Shown: piece by piece, positions 1 through 9,082 of the stretch
Numbering within the stretch: position 1 is the first letter of the stretch
Layout: each line of letters begins with the position of its first letter
DNA from: Psychromonas sp. 14N.309.X.WAT.B.A12
GTDB taxonomy: Bacteria > Pseudomonadota > Gammaproteobacteria > Enterobacterales > Psychromonadaceae
NCBI RefSeq assembly: GCF_030397575.1
Contig: NZ_JAPNXS010000001.1
Coordinates: forward strand, 310,001 to 374,000
Direction of reading: 5' to 3'
DNA length: 64,000 nt
Translations under genes and position numbers: made by a program
The notes under the pieces: model-generated
The model's input: only the letters and a program-made list of their open reading frames with translations
Database searches by the model: none
What the model was told of the DNA's origin: nothing

Positions 1-1
1 T

Positions 2-349
2 CATTCTGGTGTGGTATATCACCCAAATTTTTTAAAGTATTTTGAACGTGCTAGAGAGCACGTTATTGATAGTCAGCGCTTGGACAAGTTATGGAAAGAA
101 CAAGGTTTAGGTTTTGCAGTATATAAAGCGAATATGACTTTTCAAGATGGTGTTGAGTTTTCAGAAATCTGCGATATTCGTACCAGCTTTGTGATCGATG
201 GAAAGTATAAAACTATTTGGCGACAGGAAGTATGGCGCCCTAATTCAACGAGGCCTGCAGTAATTGGTGATATAGAGATGGTTTGTTTAGACAAAAATAA
301 GCAATTACAACCCATGCCTGAAGATATCATTAGTTTATTAGCAAGTTGA
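2..349 (+). CDS. Hotdog-fold acyl thioesterase (4HBT/YbgC type), 3' part
   Basis: This gene is cut by the left edge, and the reading frame is open from base 2. The visible part begins H-S-G-V-V-Y-H-P-N-F, the YbgC/4HBT signature just after the catalytic aspartate; base 1 (t) fits the last base of a GAT Asp codon. The GTG at 11 is therefore an internal valine, not a start. Family members hydrolyse acyl-CoA or acyl-ACP thioesters in the cytosol. A similar hotdog thioesterase (Orf6) is encoded beside the PUFA cluster of Photobacterium profundum. Because pfaE lies 0.6 kb away, a role in releasing PUFA or other acyl chains is possible but inferred. Confidence 0.8.
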   Translation, partial: HSGVVYHPNFLKYFERAREHVIDSQRLDKLWKEQGLGFAVYKANMTFQDGVEFSEICDIRTSFVIDGKYKTIWRQEVWRPNSTRPAVIGDIEMVCLDKNKQLQPMPEDIISLLAS

Positions 350-371
350 TTTATGCATGTTTATTTTATTA

Positions 372-397
372 TTAATATTCGTTCCGTGTAATATTAA
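372..397 (+). terminator. Weak A/T hairpin after the thioesterase gene
   Basis: An 8-bp A/T-only stem (TTAATATT at 372-379 with AATATTAA at 390-397) encloses a 10-nt loop. There is no immediate T-run, so this is only a possible terminator. Confidence 0.25.
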
Positions 398-592
398 CTA
401 AGGAATAAAGCTGCTTTTTTAGTTAGTTTAAATCTCATTTTTCTGCGCACCAAATTGGTTTAATCAACCTCAACTGTTGTGAATAACTGAGAAATGTTAT
501 ATCACACTCAGATTGCCATAAAATAAGTTAGCCACACTTGCAAATATGTTACTAATAAGTCATTTTATTATGACTTTTGAAGAGGGAATCTT

Positions 593-886
593 ATGTATTA
601 TGCACAAAATGAAAAACGTTCATTCCATCGTATGGAGATAAATCTACCGATAGAGATCCATAAAGGTGGTTTTTCTTATCAAGGGACGTGTAATGATTTG
701 AGTAGTACAGGAATGCGTATTACTTTTAATGATACTGGTTTATGTACAGATGATCATGTTGAGATCTTGTTAGATACAAAGGATAACCGGTTTCTACCTT
801 TGCATGCTGTAGCTAAATTACTACGTGTTACTGAGGGTGAGCAAGGCGGCTTTTCTGCGGCAGTCGAATTTGTTGAATTAAAATAA
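593..886 (+). CDS. PilZ domain protein (putative c-di-GMP receptor)
   Basis: A 97-residue protein made of little more than one PilZ domain. Both halves of the c-di-GMP-binding signature are present: RxxxR at residues 9-13 (R-S-F-H-R) and DxSxxG at 35-40 (D-L-S-S-T-G). A strong ribosome site (AGAGGGAA) precedes the ATG. No signal peptide or output domain is visible, so it probably acts as a small adaptor that passes the c-di-GMP state to a partner. It is transcribed alone and converges on pfaE. A GGDEF protein is encoded near the other end of the window, but no specific link can be shown. Confidence 0.88.
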   Translation: MYYAQNEKRSFHRMEINLPIEIHKGGFSYQGTCNDLSSTGMRITFNDTGLCTDDHVEILLDTKDNRFLPLHAVAKLLRVTEGEQGGFSAAVEFVELK

Positions 887-889
887 GTG

Positions 890-932
890 ACAGATTAAAA
901 ATCTGTATGGATGCATCACTAATATGATGCAT
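890..932. terminator. Two adjacent hairpins between convergent PilZ gene and pfaE
   Basis: Two perfect inverted repeats lie in the 62-bp gap: a 7-bp stem at 890-896/900-906 with an AAA loop, and an 8-bp stem ATGCATCA/TGATGCAT at 911-918/925-932 with a 6-nt loop. They suit a bidirectional stop between convergent genes, although neither has a clear T-run. Confidence 0.4.
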
Positions 933-948
933 AAACAAAGACTATCCT

Positions 949-1710
949 CTATCGTTTAGGTACCGGTATCAATTGAGCCGCATCTAAATAACATATTTTT
1001 TGTAGTGTTTTTGTTGCTCTGCATAAAGCAAATGATTGTTGTTGAAATTGGTCATGGAAACAATACCAAGGTTGTTCGATATTTAATGGGTAATGCTCAT
1101 TAAAACAGACTTGGATATTTTGTTTATTATCTTTATCGTCATACAAAAAATAAAATGAGTCTAAACCTAACTTAATGCCTACCCCTGTCGCTTTAACAAA
1201 TGCTTCTTTTAACGTCCATGTTTTAAAGAAGGATGCATTTTGAGCTTGCCCTTGTTTAGCCATTAACATCGCATGTTCTTGCGTTGAAAAATACCTTCTA
1301 GTAATGGGTTCAATGCTGACCTTACGTGTCGGATTTTCAATATCACAACCAACCTCATCTTTAACAGAAACAGCCATAATAATTAAATCCTCATTATGGC
1401 TTAGGTTAAATTGAAGCTGTGTAGAGTTCTTTAATAAACCAGGTTTTCCATGTTTATTACGGGAAAATTGGTGGGCCTGGGCAGGGATGTTGATATATTG
1501 ACTTAATACTAGTCGGCACATTGCTCGTGATACCAGTGATGTTTTTTGTGCGCTACTACTTTTAAATGTTGCGATCCTGGTTTGTTCTTCATCTGTAATC
1601 AAAGATTTGAGGTATTTTAACTCTGAATCATTTAATTGCTTTGGTGAAATTGACCACAGATCGATATGATCATGCTGTAACTGTGAAAAGGATGAAGGCG
1701 TTGAATTCAC
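949..1710 (-). CDS. pfaE: 4'-phosphopantetheinyl transferase PfaE (Sfp type)
   Basis: A 253-residue Sfp-type transferase that moves phosphopantetheine from CoA onto the active serine of carrier proteins. The diagnostic motifs are visible: F-N-L-S-H-N at 101-106, G-C-D-I-E at 121-125 (Mg-binding Asp/Glu), and W-x2-K-E-A-x2-K-A-T-G at 165-176. Bacterial PUFA synthases need a dedicated enzyme of this kind, PfaE, usually encoded apart from pfaABCD. The complete pfaRABCD set in the same window makes that identity likely. The gene is monocistronic on the minus strand, about 22 kb from pfaA. A siderophore-type PPTase is the alternative, but no NRPS genes are present. Confidence 0.85.
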   Translation of the reverse strand: MNSTPSSFSQLQHDHIDLWSISPKQLNDSELKYLKSLITDEEQTRIATFKSSSAQKTSLVSRAMCRLVLSQYINIPAQAHQFSRNKHGKPGLLKNSTQLQFNLSHNEDLIIMAVSVKDEVGCDIENPTRKVSIEPITRRYFSTQEHAMLMAKQGQAQNASFFKTWTLKEAFVKATGVGIKLGLDSFYFLYDDKDNKQNIQVCFNEHYPLNIEQPWYCFHDQFQQQSFALCRATKTLQKICYLDAAQLIPVPKR

Positions 1711-1791
1711 TATTTTCCCTATCTTTTATTTATCCTAATGAAAGTCGGTTTACTCGGTATTACTAAGTAGTAGTTTGGTTTGCTAAAAACT

Positions 1792-1818
1792 AAAAAAGAT
1801 AGCTTAGCTATCTTTTTT
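1792..1818 (-). terminator. Intrinsic terminator of tmaR
   Basis: A perfect 12-bp palindrome (AAAAAAGATAGC, loop TTA, GCTATCTTTTTT) follows the tmaR stop codon in its direction of transcription. The T6 tract forms on either strand, so it should also work bidirectionally. Confidence 0.75.
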
Positions 1819-1856
1819 CATTGTTTTTGAATTCAAAAATAACGCGTATTTGCTAA

Positions 1857-2159
1857 CTATTTAGTCGCATCTGGACGTCTAAATGAATTGATTTGTTTGT
1901 TCACTTCACGACGCTCTTTTGATAATTCTGCACCAGTGATAATGTGATCATCAACACGATCTTCATAATCAGATTGCATGTTTTTAATAATATTAACGAT
2001 ATCTTCATGAGTCATCGCTGGTGTAATGTACTCAAGTAAGTTGGTTAATAGGTCGACACGTTTACGGTTATCACGGATTTTTTTCTCGTTATCAATGATT
2101 TCACGTTTTAACTTGTTTTTACGACGCGTGTTTTTTACTAATTCAAGAACTGTACTCAT
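1857..2159 (-). CDS. tmaR: Pole-localizer protein TmaR (DUF496/YeeX family)
   Basis: A 100-residue, highly charged, helical protein closely matching E. coli YeeX. The conserved cores R-R-K-N-K-L-x-R-E-I, E-K-K-I-R-D-N-x-K-R-V and Y-E-D-R-V-D-D are all present, as is A-E-L-S-K-E-R-R. TmaR forms clusters at the cell pole in E. coli and controls sugar phosphotransferase activity by binding enzyme I. Here it is a single-gene unit with its own terminator, and the next gene is divergent. The whole protein is predicted to be coiled-coil. The family assignment is firm; the polar role in this organism is inferred. Confidence 0.88.
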   Translation of the reverse strand: MSTVLELVKNTRRKNKLKREIIDNEKKIRDNRKRVDLLTNLLEYITPAMTHEDIVNIIKNMQSDYEDRVDDHIITGAELSKERREVNKQINSFRRPDATK

Positions 2160-2437
2160 TTATCACACCTTTTGATTGATAGTCTTACTTACTTTAAACC
2201 AACAATGAACTGCTTTGAACATTCATATAATGATTAAATTGCTGATTTGTATCATTGATTCAATTATACGCACGCTGATTATTTACGAAACACATTTTTT
2301 CAAAATTCACCGATAAATGACGGAAACTTTGACTTGACGGTTATTCTTGTAAATGTAATGGTTGTAATGAAAGTGACATAACTTATTGTTTATATAAAAA
2401 ATGCAACAGCAATATTTTTTCAATAGAGGAGTTATTC

Positions 2438-3817
2438 ATGACAGAAGCCGAACGCAAATTCTACATTTTAGATACAAACGTTTTATTACATGAGCCATTA
2501 GCACTTTACTCCTTCCAAGAGCACAATGTTGTTATTCCGATGACCGTTTTAGAAGAATTGGACCGTATCAAAGATCGGCAAAAAGATGTTAGCCGAGATG
2601 CCCGAGTGGCGATTCGGTGTTTAGAAAAACTCTTCCAAGATGCTAGCACTGAGCAAATATCACAGGGGGTGGAAATAGACCATAAGGGCGTGTTATTAGG
2701 TGGTACCATTTCAATTTTTGCTGACCACCATGCTTCCTTTCTTCAAGAGTCCTTCAGTGAGGACGAGCCCGATAACCGAATCATCAACGCCGCCCTCTAT
2801 CTTCAACAAAGCAAAGCCCCGTCAAAAGTTGTTCTCGTCACTAAAGATATTAATATGCGTTTAAAAGCGAAAGGCGCAGGACTAAAATATGTAGAAGATT
2901 ATCGTACTGATAAACTGATCGACGATGTTGATTTATTAAGTAAAGGTTATCAACAAGTAGAAGGGGACTTTTGGGATACGATTAAAGAGTGTGAAACCTT
3001 CAATCGTGGCGAAGATACCTTTCATCAGTTAAAAACTGACTTAATTAAACAACCTTATCCTAACCAGTATATTCTCGATGAGAATCATGACTTTGTAGGT
3101 AAAATTACTGATCAATTTATTGACGGAGTAGAGTTACTTGATATTGGTTACGATCGCATCATGGGACAACAAGCTTGGGGGGTAACACCTAAAAACATTT
3201 ATCAAGGTATGGCCATTAATGCATTACTTGACCCTAGTATTGATTTAGTTGTCCTTACTGGTCCAGCTGGTTGTGGTAAAACCTTATTAGCAGTGGCTGC
3301 GGCACTGGAGCTAGTCATCGAACAAAAGCAGTATGACAAAATTATTGTGACGCGTAACACACCAGATATTGCAGAAAATATCGGTTTTTTACCAGGAACA
3401 GAAGAAGAAAAAATGATGCCCTGGTTAGCCTCAGTGACAGACACATTAGAAGTACTACACAAAAATGACAACTGTAGTAGTAGCTCAGTTAATTACATTA
3501 TGGATAAAGCTAATATTCAATTTAAATCAGTTAACTTTATGAGAGGGCGCAGTATTCAAAACAGTTTCGTATTATTAGATGAATGCCAAAATTTAACGGC
3601 TTCTCAACTCAAAACGATTATCACAAGATGCGGAGAGGGGACTAAAATTGTTTGTTCGGGGAATTTAGCACAAATCGATAGTAACTATTTAACGCCTGTA
3701 ACTTCCGGATTAACCTATATTGTGGAACGCTTTAAAGACTTTGAAGGAAGTGCAAATATATTCCTTAATGGTGTTATTAGAAGTCGACTTGCTGAGTATG
3801 CTGAAGAGCACTTATAA
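2438..3817 (+). CDS. PIN domain-PhoH ATPase (PhoH2-like)
   Basis: A 459-residue fusion of an N-terminal PIN ribonuclease domain and a C-terminal PhoH P-loop ATPase. The PIN domain opens with the acidic motif L-D-T-N (Asp12). Walker A (G-P-A-G-C-G-K-T) sits at 275-282 and Walker B (L-L-D-E) at 379-382. PhoH2-type proteins unwind and cleave RNA, so this is probably a cytosolic RNA-processing factor. A strong ribosome site (AGAGGAG) supports the ATG. It is monocistronic, divergent from tmaR, and followed by a good hairpin. Confidence 0.88.
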   Translation: MTEAERKFYILDTNVLLHEPLALYSFQEHNVVIPMTVLEELDRIKDRQKDVSRDARVAIRCLEKLFQDASTEQISQGVEIDHKGVLLGGTISIFADHHASFLQESFSEDEPDNRIINAALYLQQSKAPSKVVLVTKDINMRLKAKGAGLKYVEDYRTDKLIDDVDLLSKGYQQVEGDFWDTIKECETFNRGEDTFHQLKTDLIKQPYPNQYILDENHDFVGKITDQFIDGVELLDIGYDRIMGQQAWGVTPKNIYQGMAINALLDPSIDLVVLTGPAGCGKTLLAVAAALELVIEQKQYDKIIVTRNTPDIAENIGFLPGTEEEKMMPWLASVTDTLEVLHKNDNCSSSSVNYIMDKANIQFKSVNFMRGRSIQNSFVLLDECQNLTASQLKTIITRCGEGTKIVCSGNLAQIDSNYLTPVTSGLTYIVERFKDFEGSANIFLNGVIRSRLAEYAEEHL

Positions 3818-3843
3818 TTTAAACAGAGTTAACTTAAAATAGT

Positions 3844-3872
3844 TGGCTTTCATCTTATTAAGGTGAAAGCCA
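3844..3872 (+). terminator. Hairpin downstream of the PIN-PhoH gene
   Basis: A 13-bp stem with one G-T wobble (3844-3856 pairing with 3860-3872) has a 3-nt loop. It lies 27 bp after the stop codon. The following bases are not a clean T-run, so termination is likely but not certain. Confidence 0.5.
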
Positions 3873-3973
3873 CAGAAAGCAAATTTTTGTTAGTAATATT
3901 AACTATAACAATTTGTCTTTGATAGCAATTAAACAGTGCATTTCAAATAGCTGTAATAATGTTGAAGCTTTGC

Positions 3974-4579
3974 TTATGATTCTTTTTCTAGTGCCGCCTG
4001 TCGAATAACTCTTTTGTCTTCTTTAATTCTATTTTTTTCATACTTTAAAGCTTTTACTTTAATCTTATTATTACGATCTCGACTTTTTTTAATTAACTCA
4101 TTGTCTAACTGGTGCTGTTGAGATTTCGCTAATTTATCGTACATAACCACATTAACGGAAGCTGCTAGGTTCATGCAACCAATGGTTGGCACATATACCA
4201 CTGCGTCAGCTTTATTGATCACTTTTTGTTTGATAGTGCCATCTTCTGGTCCAAACAAATACATCGCATTTTTTGGATGTACAAAATTAGGTAAAGGGAT
4301 TGCACCTTCTATTAAGTCAACACAGATTAATTTCATACCGGGCTCTAATGCGTCTAATAGCTCTTCATAATGAACCAGTGGTACAATTTCATGGACTTTT
4401 TGGGTATCTGCGGCTAGTCGTACAGCACGATTAAAACGATCACCAGAGTAGACAACCTTTTGTGCATCGTAACAACCGGCCGCACGCATTGCACCGCCAA
4501 CATTAGATGAGCTCTTAGGGTTTGTGAGGGCAATAATGGTACGTGAAGTCGTTGGTGATTCCGTTTTATTTTCTGGCAT
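3974..4579 (-). CDS. SpoU/TrmH-family RNA 2'-O-methyltransferase
   Basis: A 201-residue SPOUT (trefoil-knot) methyltransferase. All three family motifs are visible: motif 1, N-P-K-S-S-S-N-V-G-G-A-x-R-A-A, at 20-34; motif 2, L-F-G-P-E-D-G-T, at 108-115; and motif 3, V-P-T-x-G-C-M-N-L-A-A-S-V-N-V, at 130-144. It should methylate a ribose 2'-OH in tRNA or rRNA using S-adenosylmethionine. The tail from about 150 is very basic and helical and may bind RNA. The exact target nucleotide cannot be read from sequence, so no symbol is given. Confidence 0.83.
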   Translation of the reverse strand: MPENKTESPTTSRTIIALTNPKSSSNVGGAMRAAGCYDAQKVVYSGDRFNRAVRLAADTQKVHEIVPLVHYEELLDALEPGMKLICVDLIEGAIPLPNFVHPKNAMYLFGPEDGTIKQKVINKADAVVYVPTIGCMNLAASVNVVMYDKLAKSQQHQLDNELIKKSRDRNNKIKVKALKYEKNRIKEDKRVIRQAALEKES

Positions 4580-4621
4580 AGTATTTTAACGTTATAATAA
4601 AAGTGATTTCAAATGTGCTAG

Positions 4622-4650
4622 AGGCATGTGCTTCTGTGGTGCACATGCCT
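4622..4650 (-). terminator. Intrinsic terminator after the DUF2750 gene
   Basis: A perfect 10-bp G+C-containing stem (AGGCATGTGC/GCACATGCCT) with a 9-nt loop lies just beyond the end of the minus-strand DUF2750 gene. The downstream bases on that strand are only weakly T-rich. Confidence 0.5.
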
Positions 4651-4667
4651 TTAATCTTTAAGTAAGT

Positions 4668-5027
4668 TTATAGTGCTTCTATTTGACCAAGTGCTTCAGT
4701 AAACTCTGATAAACCAAGTTCGATATCATCTTCTTCACCAACCCAGTTAAGACCGACAATTACATCGTCCTCTACTAGATCTTCTAACCAAAACTCAAAC
4801 CAATCTGCTAGAGAGATAGAAGCGGGTGCATAATCTTCCCATTCTTCGATACAGTGTGTTTTTGCTAATGCTTCTGAAGACCATAAAGGCATTACTTCTG
4901 TTTCTTCGTAATTCATTGAGTCCATTACCACCCAATCACCGCTTGCTTTATCTTGTAAAGCCCATAAAAGCTGGCTTTCTTTGACATCATCTTGAAATTT
5001 TTCTAATGCAGCAACATTTTCAGTCAT
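4668..5027 (-). CDS. DUF2750 family protein
   Basis: A 119-residue, very acidic protein rich in Trp, Glu and Asp, including W-W-type aromatic motifs such as A-D-W-F-E-F-W-L-E-D-L near residues 74-84. The composition and pattern match the DUF2750 family of Vibrio, Shewanella and relatives. Its biochemical function is unknown. There is no signal peptide or membrane segment, so it should be cytosolic. It is preceded by an AGAGAG ribosome site and has its own hairpin terminator. Confidence 0.65.
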   Translation of the reverse strand: MTENVAALEKFQDDVKESQLLWALQDKASGDWVVMDSMNYEETEVMPLWSSEALAKTHCIEEWEDYAPASISLADWFEFWLEDLVEDDVIVGLNWVGEEDDIELGLSEFTEALGQIEAL

Positions 5028-5185
5028 GGTTTTCTCTCTATTAAGTAAGGGGTGGAATTAAAAAAGCTAAGTATACGGGTTAAGCTAATAATTGAAAGCC
5101 AGAAATAGTGACCATTTGATGAAATCATCGGATAGTTAGTTGTTTTTAATTCTGTCATAATTAAAAGGACTTAAAAGGAAAAATC

Positions 5186-6316
5186 ATGGAATTATTACAG
5201 ATACAACATTTTGGTAAAATACTTAGGTTAGAGGCATCAATGGCTGGGTGGCAGCAGCTATATTGGGGCGATCAATTAGTATCACAGATTACTGCCAGTG
5301 AATCAGCCCAAGGAAATACCACACATTATTTTCAACTCTTTCAACAACAAACCATAAAAGCCGGTGAAGTGGGGCAAGCAGATGCTATCCCCGAGAAACT
5401 TGCTATTGACTGTCAACTAGATGTTTATGTTATTTGGCAGCCATTTTTGGTGTCTTATTCATTATTTGTAGACGACAAACTCATCGAAGAAACAACCAGA
5501 AATGCAAAGGATATTGAACAACAGACACCGGTTAAAATCACACAAGAGCCTAAAAAACTAAGTTTACTTGGCTTGGGATCTTTAGCATTAAAGCTATTTA
5601 AAAGCGCGAAGATTATCAAGGTCGTTCTAGCGGGTGCAAGTATTGCAGCTTACAGTTGGTTTTTCTCTTTTCAATTTGCGTTAGCATTGATCGCTTGCCT
5701 AGTTTTTCATGAGTATGGGCACATTCGAGCCATGAAATATTTTGGAATGAAAACTAAAGGTATTTACCTGATTCCATTTATTGGTGGATTAGCGGTCACC
5801 GACCAAAAAATTAATACGCGTTGGCAAGATGTTGTTATTTCGATCATGGGACCAACATTTGGTTTGTTCATGTCGATATTGTGTTTAATTGTATATTGGC
5901 TAACAGACAGTCCTTTCTTTGCCGGTTTAGCGACATTTAATGCATTGTTAAATCTATTTAATCTGTTACCTATTTTACCTTTAGATGGTGGACACATATT
6001 AAAAAGTATTAGTTTTTCAATGAATAGCTTAGTGGGGCTATTAGCTTGTGTAATAACTGCTTTAGTTGGAGTGCTAGTAAGTTATCATTTCGGCCTCGCA
6101 TTACTGGGCTTCTTACTATTAATAGGCAGTGTTGAAATTGTTTTAGAGTGGCGAACTCGATTTAATAGCCATTTGCTACCCTTGGACAGATACGGACAAT
6201 TGTTTTCAAGTGCATGGTATTTTCTCACTGTAGGGGCTTTGATTGCGATTATTTTTTACTTTGCAAAATCAGGTGACCAGTTATTATCGTTACCACTAAT
6301 CATTTTAGGTAGTTAA
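5186..6316 (+). CDS. M50 (site-2-type) membrane metalloprotease
   Basis: A 376-residue protein with a soluble N-terminal region of about 140 residues followed by at least six hydrophobic segments. The zinc-binding H-E-x-x-H is at 175-179 (H-E-Y-G-H) inside a membrane helix, and the third-ligand motif L-P-L-D-G-G-H has Asp267. This is the layout of intramembrane S2P/M50 peptidases, which cut membrane-bound regulators or transport-related proteins. It lacks the PDZ domain of RseP, so it is not the sigma-E protease. The gene stands alone and its substrate is unknown. Confidence 0.82.
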   Translation: MELLQIQHFGKILRLEASMAGWQQLYWGDQLVSQITASESAQGNTTHYFQLFQQQTIKAGEVGQADAIPEKLAIDCQLDVYVIWQPFLVSYSLFVDDKLIEETTRNAKDIEQQTPVKITQEPKKLSLLGLGSLALKLFKSAKIIKVVLAGASIAAYSWFFSFQFALALIACLVFHEYGHIRAMKYFGMKTKGIYLIPFIGGLAVTDQKINTRWQDVVISIMGPTFGLFMSILCLIVYWLTDSPFFAGLATFNALLNLFNLLPILPLDGGHILKSISFSMNSLVGLLACVITALVGVLVSYHFGLALLGFLLLIGSVEIVLEWRTRFNSHLLPLDRYGQLFSSAWYFLTVGALIAIIFYFAKSGDQLLSLPLIILGS

Positions 6317-6653
6317 TATAAGCTAATAGCAATCAATAGTTAATTGAACTTATCTGTTTTATATGAAACTAATCTTTGACTATTTTTTGCTGTTTAATCA
6401 TGCGACACTAATATGGATAAGAATGATTAACTCTTTGAACGCAAAATATCACTATTAGCTGTCTTTAATTGCTCTATACACAAAGTAATTAAAGAGTAGT
6501 TTTAAATAAACTTTTCTTTTTTCAATGAATTAAACAAAGGCACGTCCTTATAACAATTTTCTATATACTATCTAATTTCGTTACTGATTTTTATTAAATA
6601 ACACTGCATAATAGAGAAAATTATATATATCTTGTGACTTTGTAAGGAAACAC
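6317..6653. other. Intergenic region upstream of the cys operon
   Basis: A 337-bp A+T-rich gap that should hold the cysD promoter. I see one 9-bp A/T-rich inverted repeat (TCTTTAATT at 6462-6470 and AATTAAAGA at 6487-6495), which could be a weak terminator for the protease gene or a regulator site. No gene is visible. CysB control is expected from the pathway, but its binding site is too degenerate to call here. Confidence 0.4.
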
Positions 6654-7562
6654 ATGAACAATAAAAGACTAACTCACCTTAAGGCACTTGAGGCTGAATC
6701 AATTCAAATAATGCGTGAAGTAGCCGCTGAGTTTGATAACCCAGTAATGTTGTATTCAATCGGTAAAGATTCGTCTGTGTTATTGCACCTTGCGCGTAAA
6801 GCTTTTTACCCAGGTAAAATTCCTTTCCCGCTATTACACGTTGATACAGATTGGAAATTCAAAGAAATGATTGAATTCCGTGATAATCTTGCAAAAAAAT
6901 ACGACTTTGATTTATTAGTTCATAAAAATCCTGAAGGTATTGCAATGGGCATGGGGCCATTTACACATGGTTCAGCTAAGCATACTGATGTAATGAAGAC
7001 TCAAGGCCTTAAGCAAGCTTTAGATCATTACGGTTTTGATGCTGCATTTGGTGGCGCCCGTCGTGATGAAGAGAAGTCTCGTGCAAAAGAACGTGTTTAT
7101 TCTTTCCGTGATAAAAAACACCGTTGGGATCCAAAAAACCAACGTCCAGAATTATGGAACATCTATAACTCTAAAGTAGACCGTGGCGAAAGTATTCGTG
7201 TATTCCCACTTTCTAACTGGACTGAGCTTGATATTTGGCAGTACATCTACCAAGAGCAAATTGAAATGGTGCCTCTGTACTTCTCTGCTCCTCGCCCAGT
7301 TGTTGAACGCGATGGTTCTTTGATCATGGTTGATGACGAGCGTATGCCACTTGAAGAAGGTGAAGTACCTGAAATGAAAAATGTACGTTTCCGTACACTA
7401 GGTTGTTACCCATTAACAGGTGCGATTGAGTCTGAAGCGAAGACATTACCAGAAATTATTCAAGAGATGTTATTAACAACGACCTCTGAGCGTCAAGGCC
7501 GAGTAATCGATAACGATTCTGCTGGTTCGATGGAAAAGAAAAAAATGGAAGGTTACTTTTAG
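6654..7562 (+). CDS. cysD: Sulfate adenylyltransferase subunit 2
   Basis: A 302-residue PP-loop subunit of ATP sulfurylase, which makes APS from sulfate and ATP, the first step of assimilatory sulfate reduction. The PP-loop (S-I-G-K-D-S-S-V) lies near residues 36-43, and the [15 protein letters not shown] segment is typical of CysD. Length matches E. coli CysD (302). An AAGGAA ribosome site precedes the ATG. It is the first gene of cysD-cysN-SLC13-cysC. Confidence 0.97.
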   Translation: MNNKRLTHLKALEAESIQIMREVAAEFDNPVMLYSIGKDSSVLLHLARKAFYPGKIPFPLLHVDTDWKFKEMIEFRDNLAKKYDFDLLVHKNPEGIAMGMGPFTHGSAKHTDVMKTQGLKQALDHYGFDAAFGGARRDEEKSRAKERVYSFRDKKHRWDPKNQRPELWNIYNSKVDRGESIRVFPLSNWTELDIWQYIYQEQIEMVPLYFSAPRPVVERDGSLIMVDDERMPLEEGEVPEMKNVRFRTLGCYPLTGAIESEAKTLPEIIQEMLLTTTSERQGRVIDNDSAGSMEKKKMEGYF

Positions 7563-7608
7563 GCCATAGCTTAAATAACCCGATCCTATAAAGAGTTAAG
7601 GAAAAAAC

Positions 7609-9018
7609 ATGACTAACGATACAAATCTAATCGCATCGGATATCGAAGAATATTTACGTGTCCATGAAAACAAAGACATGATGCGTTTTATTACCTGTGG
7701 TAGCGTAGACGACGGTAAATCAACTCTGATTGGTCGTCTATTATTTGATAGCAAAATGATCTTTGAAGATCATATGGCTGCTATCGAAAAAGATTCTAAG
7801 AAGTTCAACACAACAGATGAATCATTTGACTTAGCATTATTAGTTGATGGTCTACAATCTGAGCGTGAGCAAGGTATTACTATTGATGTTGCTTACCGTT
7901 ACTTTGCAACAGAGCAACGTAAATTTATCATTGCAGATACACCTGGGCATGAGCAATACACGCGTAACATGGCGACAGGTGCGTCGACTTGTGACCTAGC
8001 GATCATCCTAATCGATGCGCGTCACGGTGTACAAGTACAAACTCGTCGTCACTCTTACATTTGTTCTTTATTGGGCATTAAGCACGTTGTTATTGCTATC
8101 AATAAAATGGACGCAGTAGGTTATGACCAAGAAGTTTACAAAAAAATTAAAGACGATTACCGTGAGTTCGCTAAACAGTTAAATATTGCTGATATACGTT
8201 TTGTGCCAATCTCTGCACTGAAAGGTGACAATGTTGTAAACCAAAGCGAAAATATGACTTGGTATCCTGGTTCGCCATTATTACGTTTATTGAACACAGT
8301 TCAAATTACTAGCGATGATAACGAACAGTTCCGTCTAGGTGTTCAATATGTTAACCGTCCAAACTTAGATTTCCGTGGTTTTGCAGGCACAATTGCTTCT
8401 GGTGAAATTCGTGTTGGTGATACCATCGAAGCTTTACCTTCAGGTAAACAAAGTAAAGTAAAAGAGATCGTTACTTTTGACGGTAACTTAGAAGTAGCAT
8501 ACCAAGGTATGGCAGTTACATTAACGCTTGAAGATGAAATTGATATCAGCCGTGGTGATATGATTGTTCGTCCACATGAAAAACCTCAGTCAACTAAGAA
8601 CTTTGAAGCTGACGTAGTTTGGATGGATGAAACTGCATTACACGTTGACCGTGAATACATTATTAAAGTGGGGAGTAACTCAACAGTTGGTACAGTAACT
8701 TCTGTTAACTACCAAACAGATGTAAACACTATTGAGCAAAAACCTGCTTCTAAACTGGGTCTAAATGAGATCGGTAGTTGTAATTTTGAAGTAGCAAAAG
8801 AAGTACAGTTTGATGCTTATTCATCAAATCGAGCTACTGGTGCTTTCATCATTATCGACCGTTTATCTAATGCTACAGTTGGTGCGGGTATGATTAAACA
8901 AGCAATTGAAGCTAAAGCTGCGCCAAAAACAGCTTACAGTGATTTTGAAGTTGAATTCAATGCACTAGTACGTAAGCATTTCCCACATTGGGAAGCAAAA
9001 GATATCCTGAAAGGGTAA
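7609..9018 (+). CDS. cysN: Sulfate adenylyltransferase subunit 1 (GTPase)
   Basis: A 469-residue translation-factor-like GTPase. Its GTP hydrolysis drives the APS synthesis done by CysD. Visible motifs are the G1 P-loop G-S-V-D-D-G-K-S-T near 32-40, G3 D-T-P-G-H-E, and G4 N-K-M-D, followed by EF-Tu-like beta-barrel domains. It is not fused to APS kinase, since cysC is a separate gene two positions downstream. It follows cysD by 46 bp with an AAGGAA ribosome site, so the two are very probably co-transcribed. Confidence 0.97.
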   Translation: MTNDTNLIASDIEEYLRVHENKDMMRFITCGSVDDGKSTLIGRLLFDSKMIFEDHMAAIEKDSKKFNTTDESFDLALLVDGLQSEREQGITIDVAYRYFATEQRKFIIADTPGHEQYTRNMATGASTCDLAIILIDARHGVQVQTRRHSYICSLLGIKHVVIAINKMDAVGYDQEVYKKIKDDYREFAKQLNIADIRFVPISALKGDNVVNQSENMTWYPGSPLLRLLNTVQITSDDNEQFRLGVQYVNRPNLDFRGFAGTIASGEIRVGDTIEALPSGKQSKVKEIVTFDGNLEVAYQGMAVTLTLEDEIDISRGDMIVRPHEKPQSTKNFEADVVWMDETALHVDREYIIKVGSNSTVGTVTSVNYQTDVNTIEQKPASKLGLNEIGSCNFEVAKEVQFDAYSSNRATGAFIIIDRLSNATVGAGMIKQAIEAKAAPKTAYSDFEVEFNALVRKHFPHWEAKDILKG

Positions 9019-9082
9019 TTCTAAAAAGTGATCAGCAGTCAGTGATACTGACTTCTGATCACGCTTCATTGATGGCGCATTC

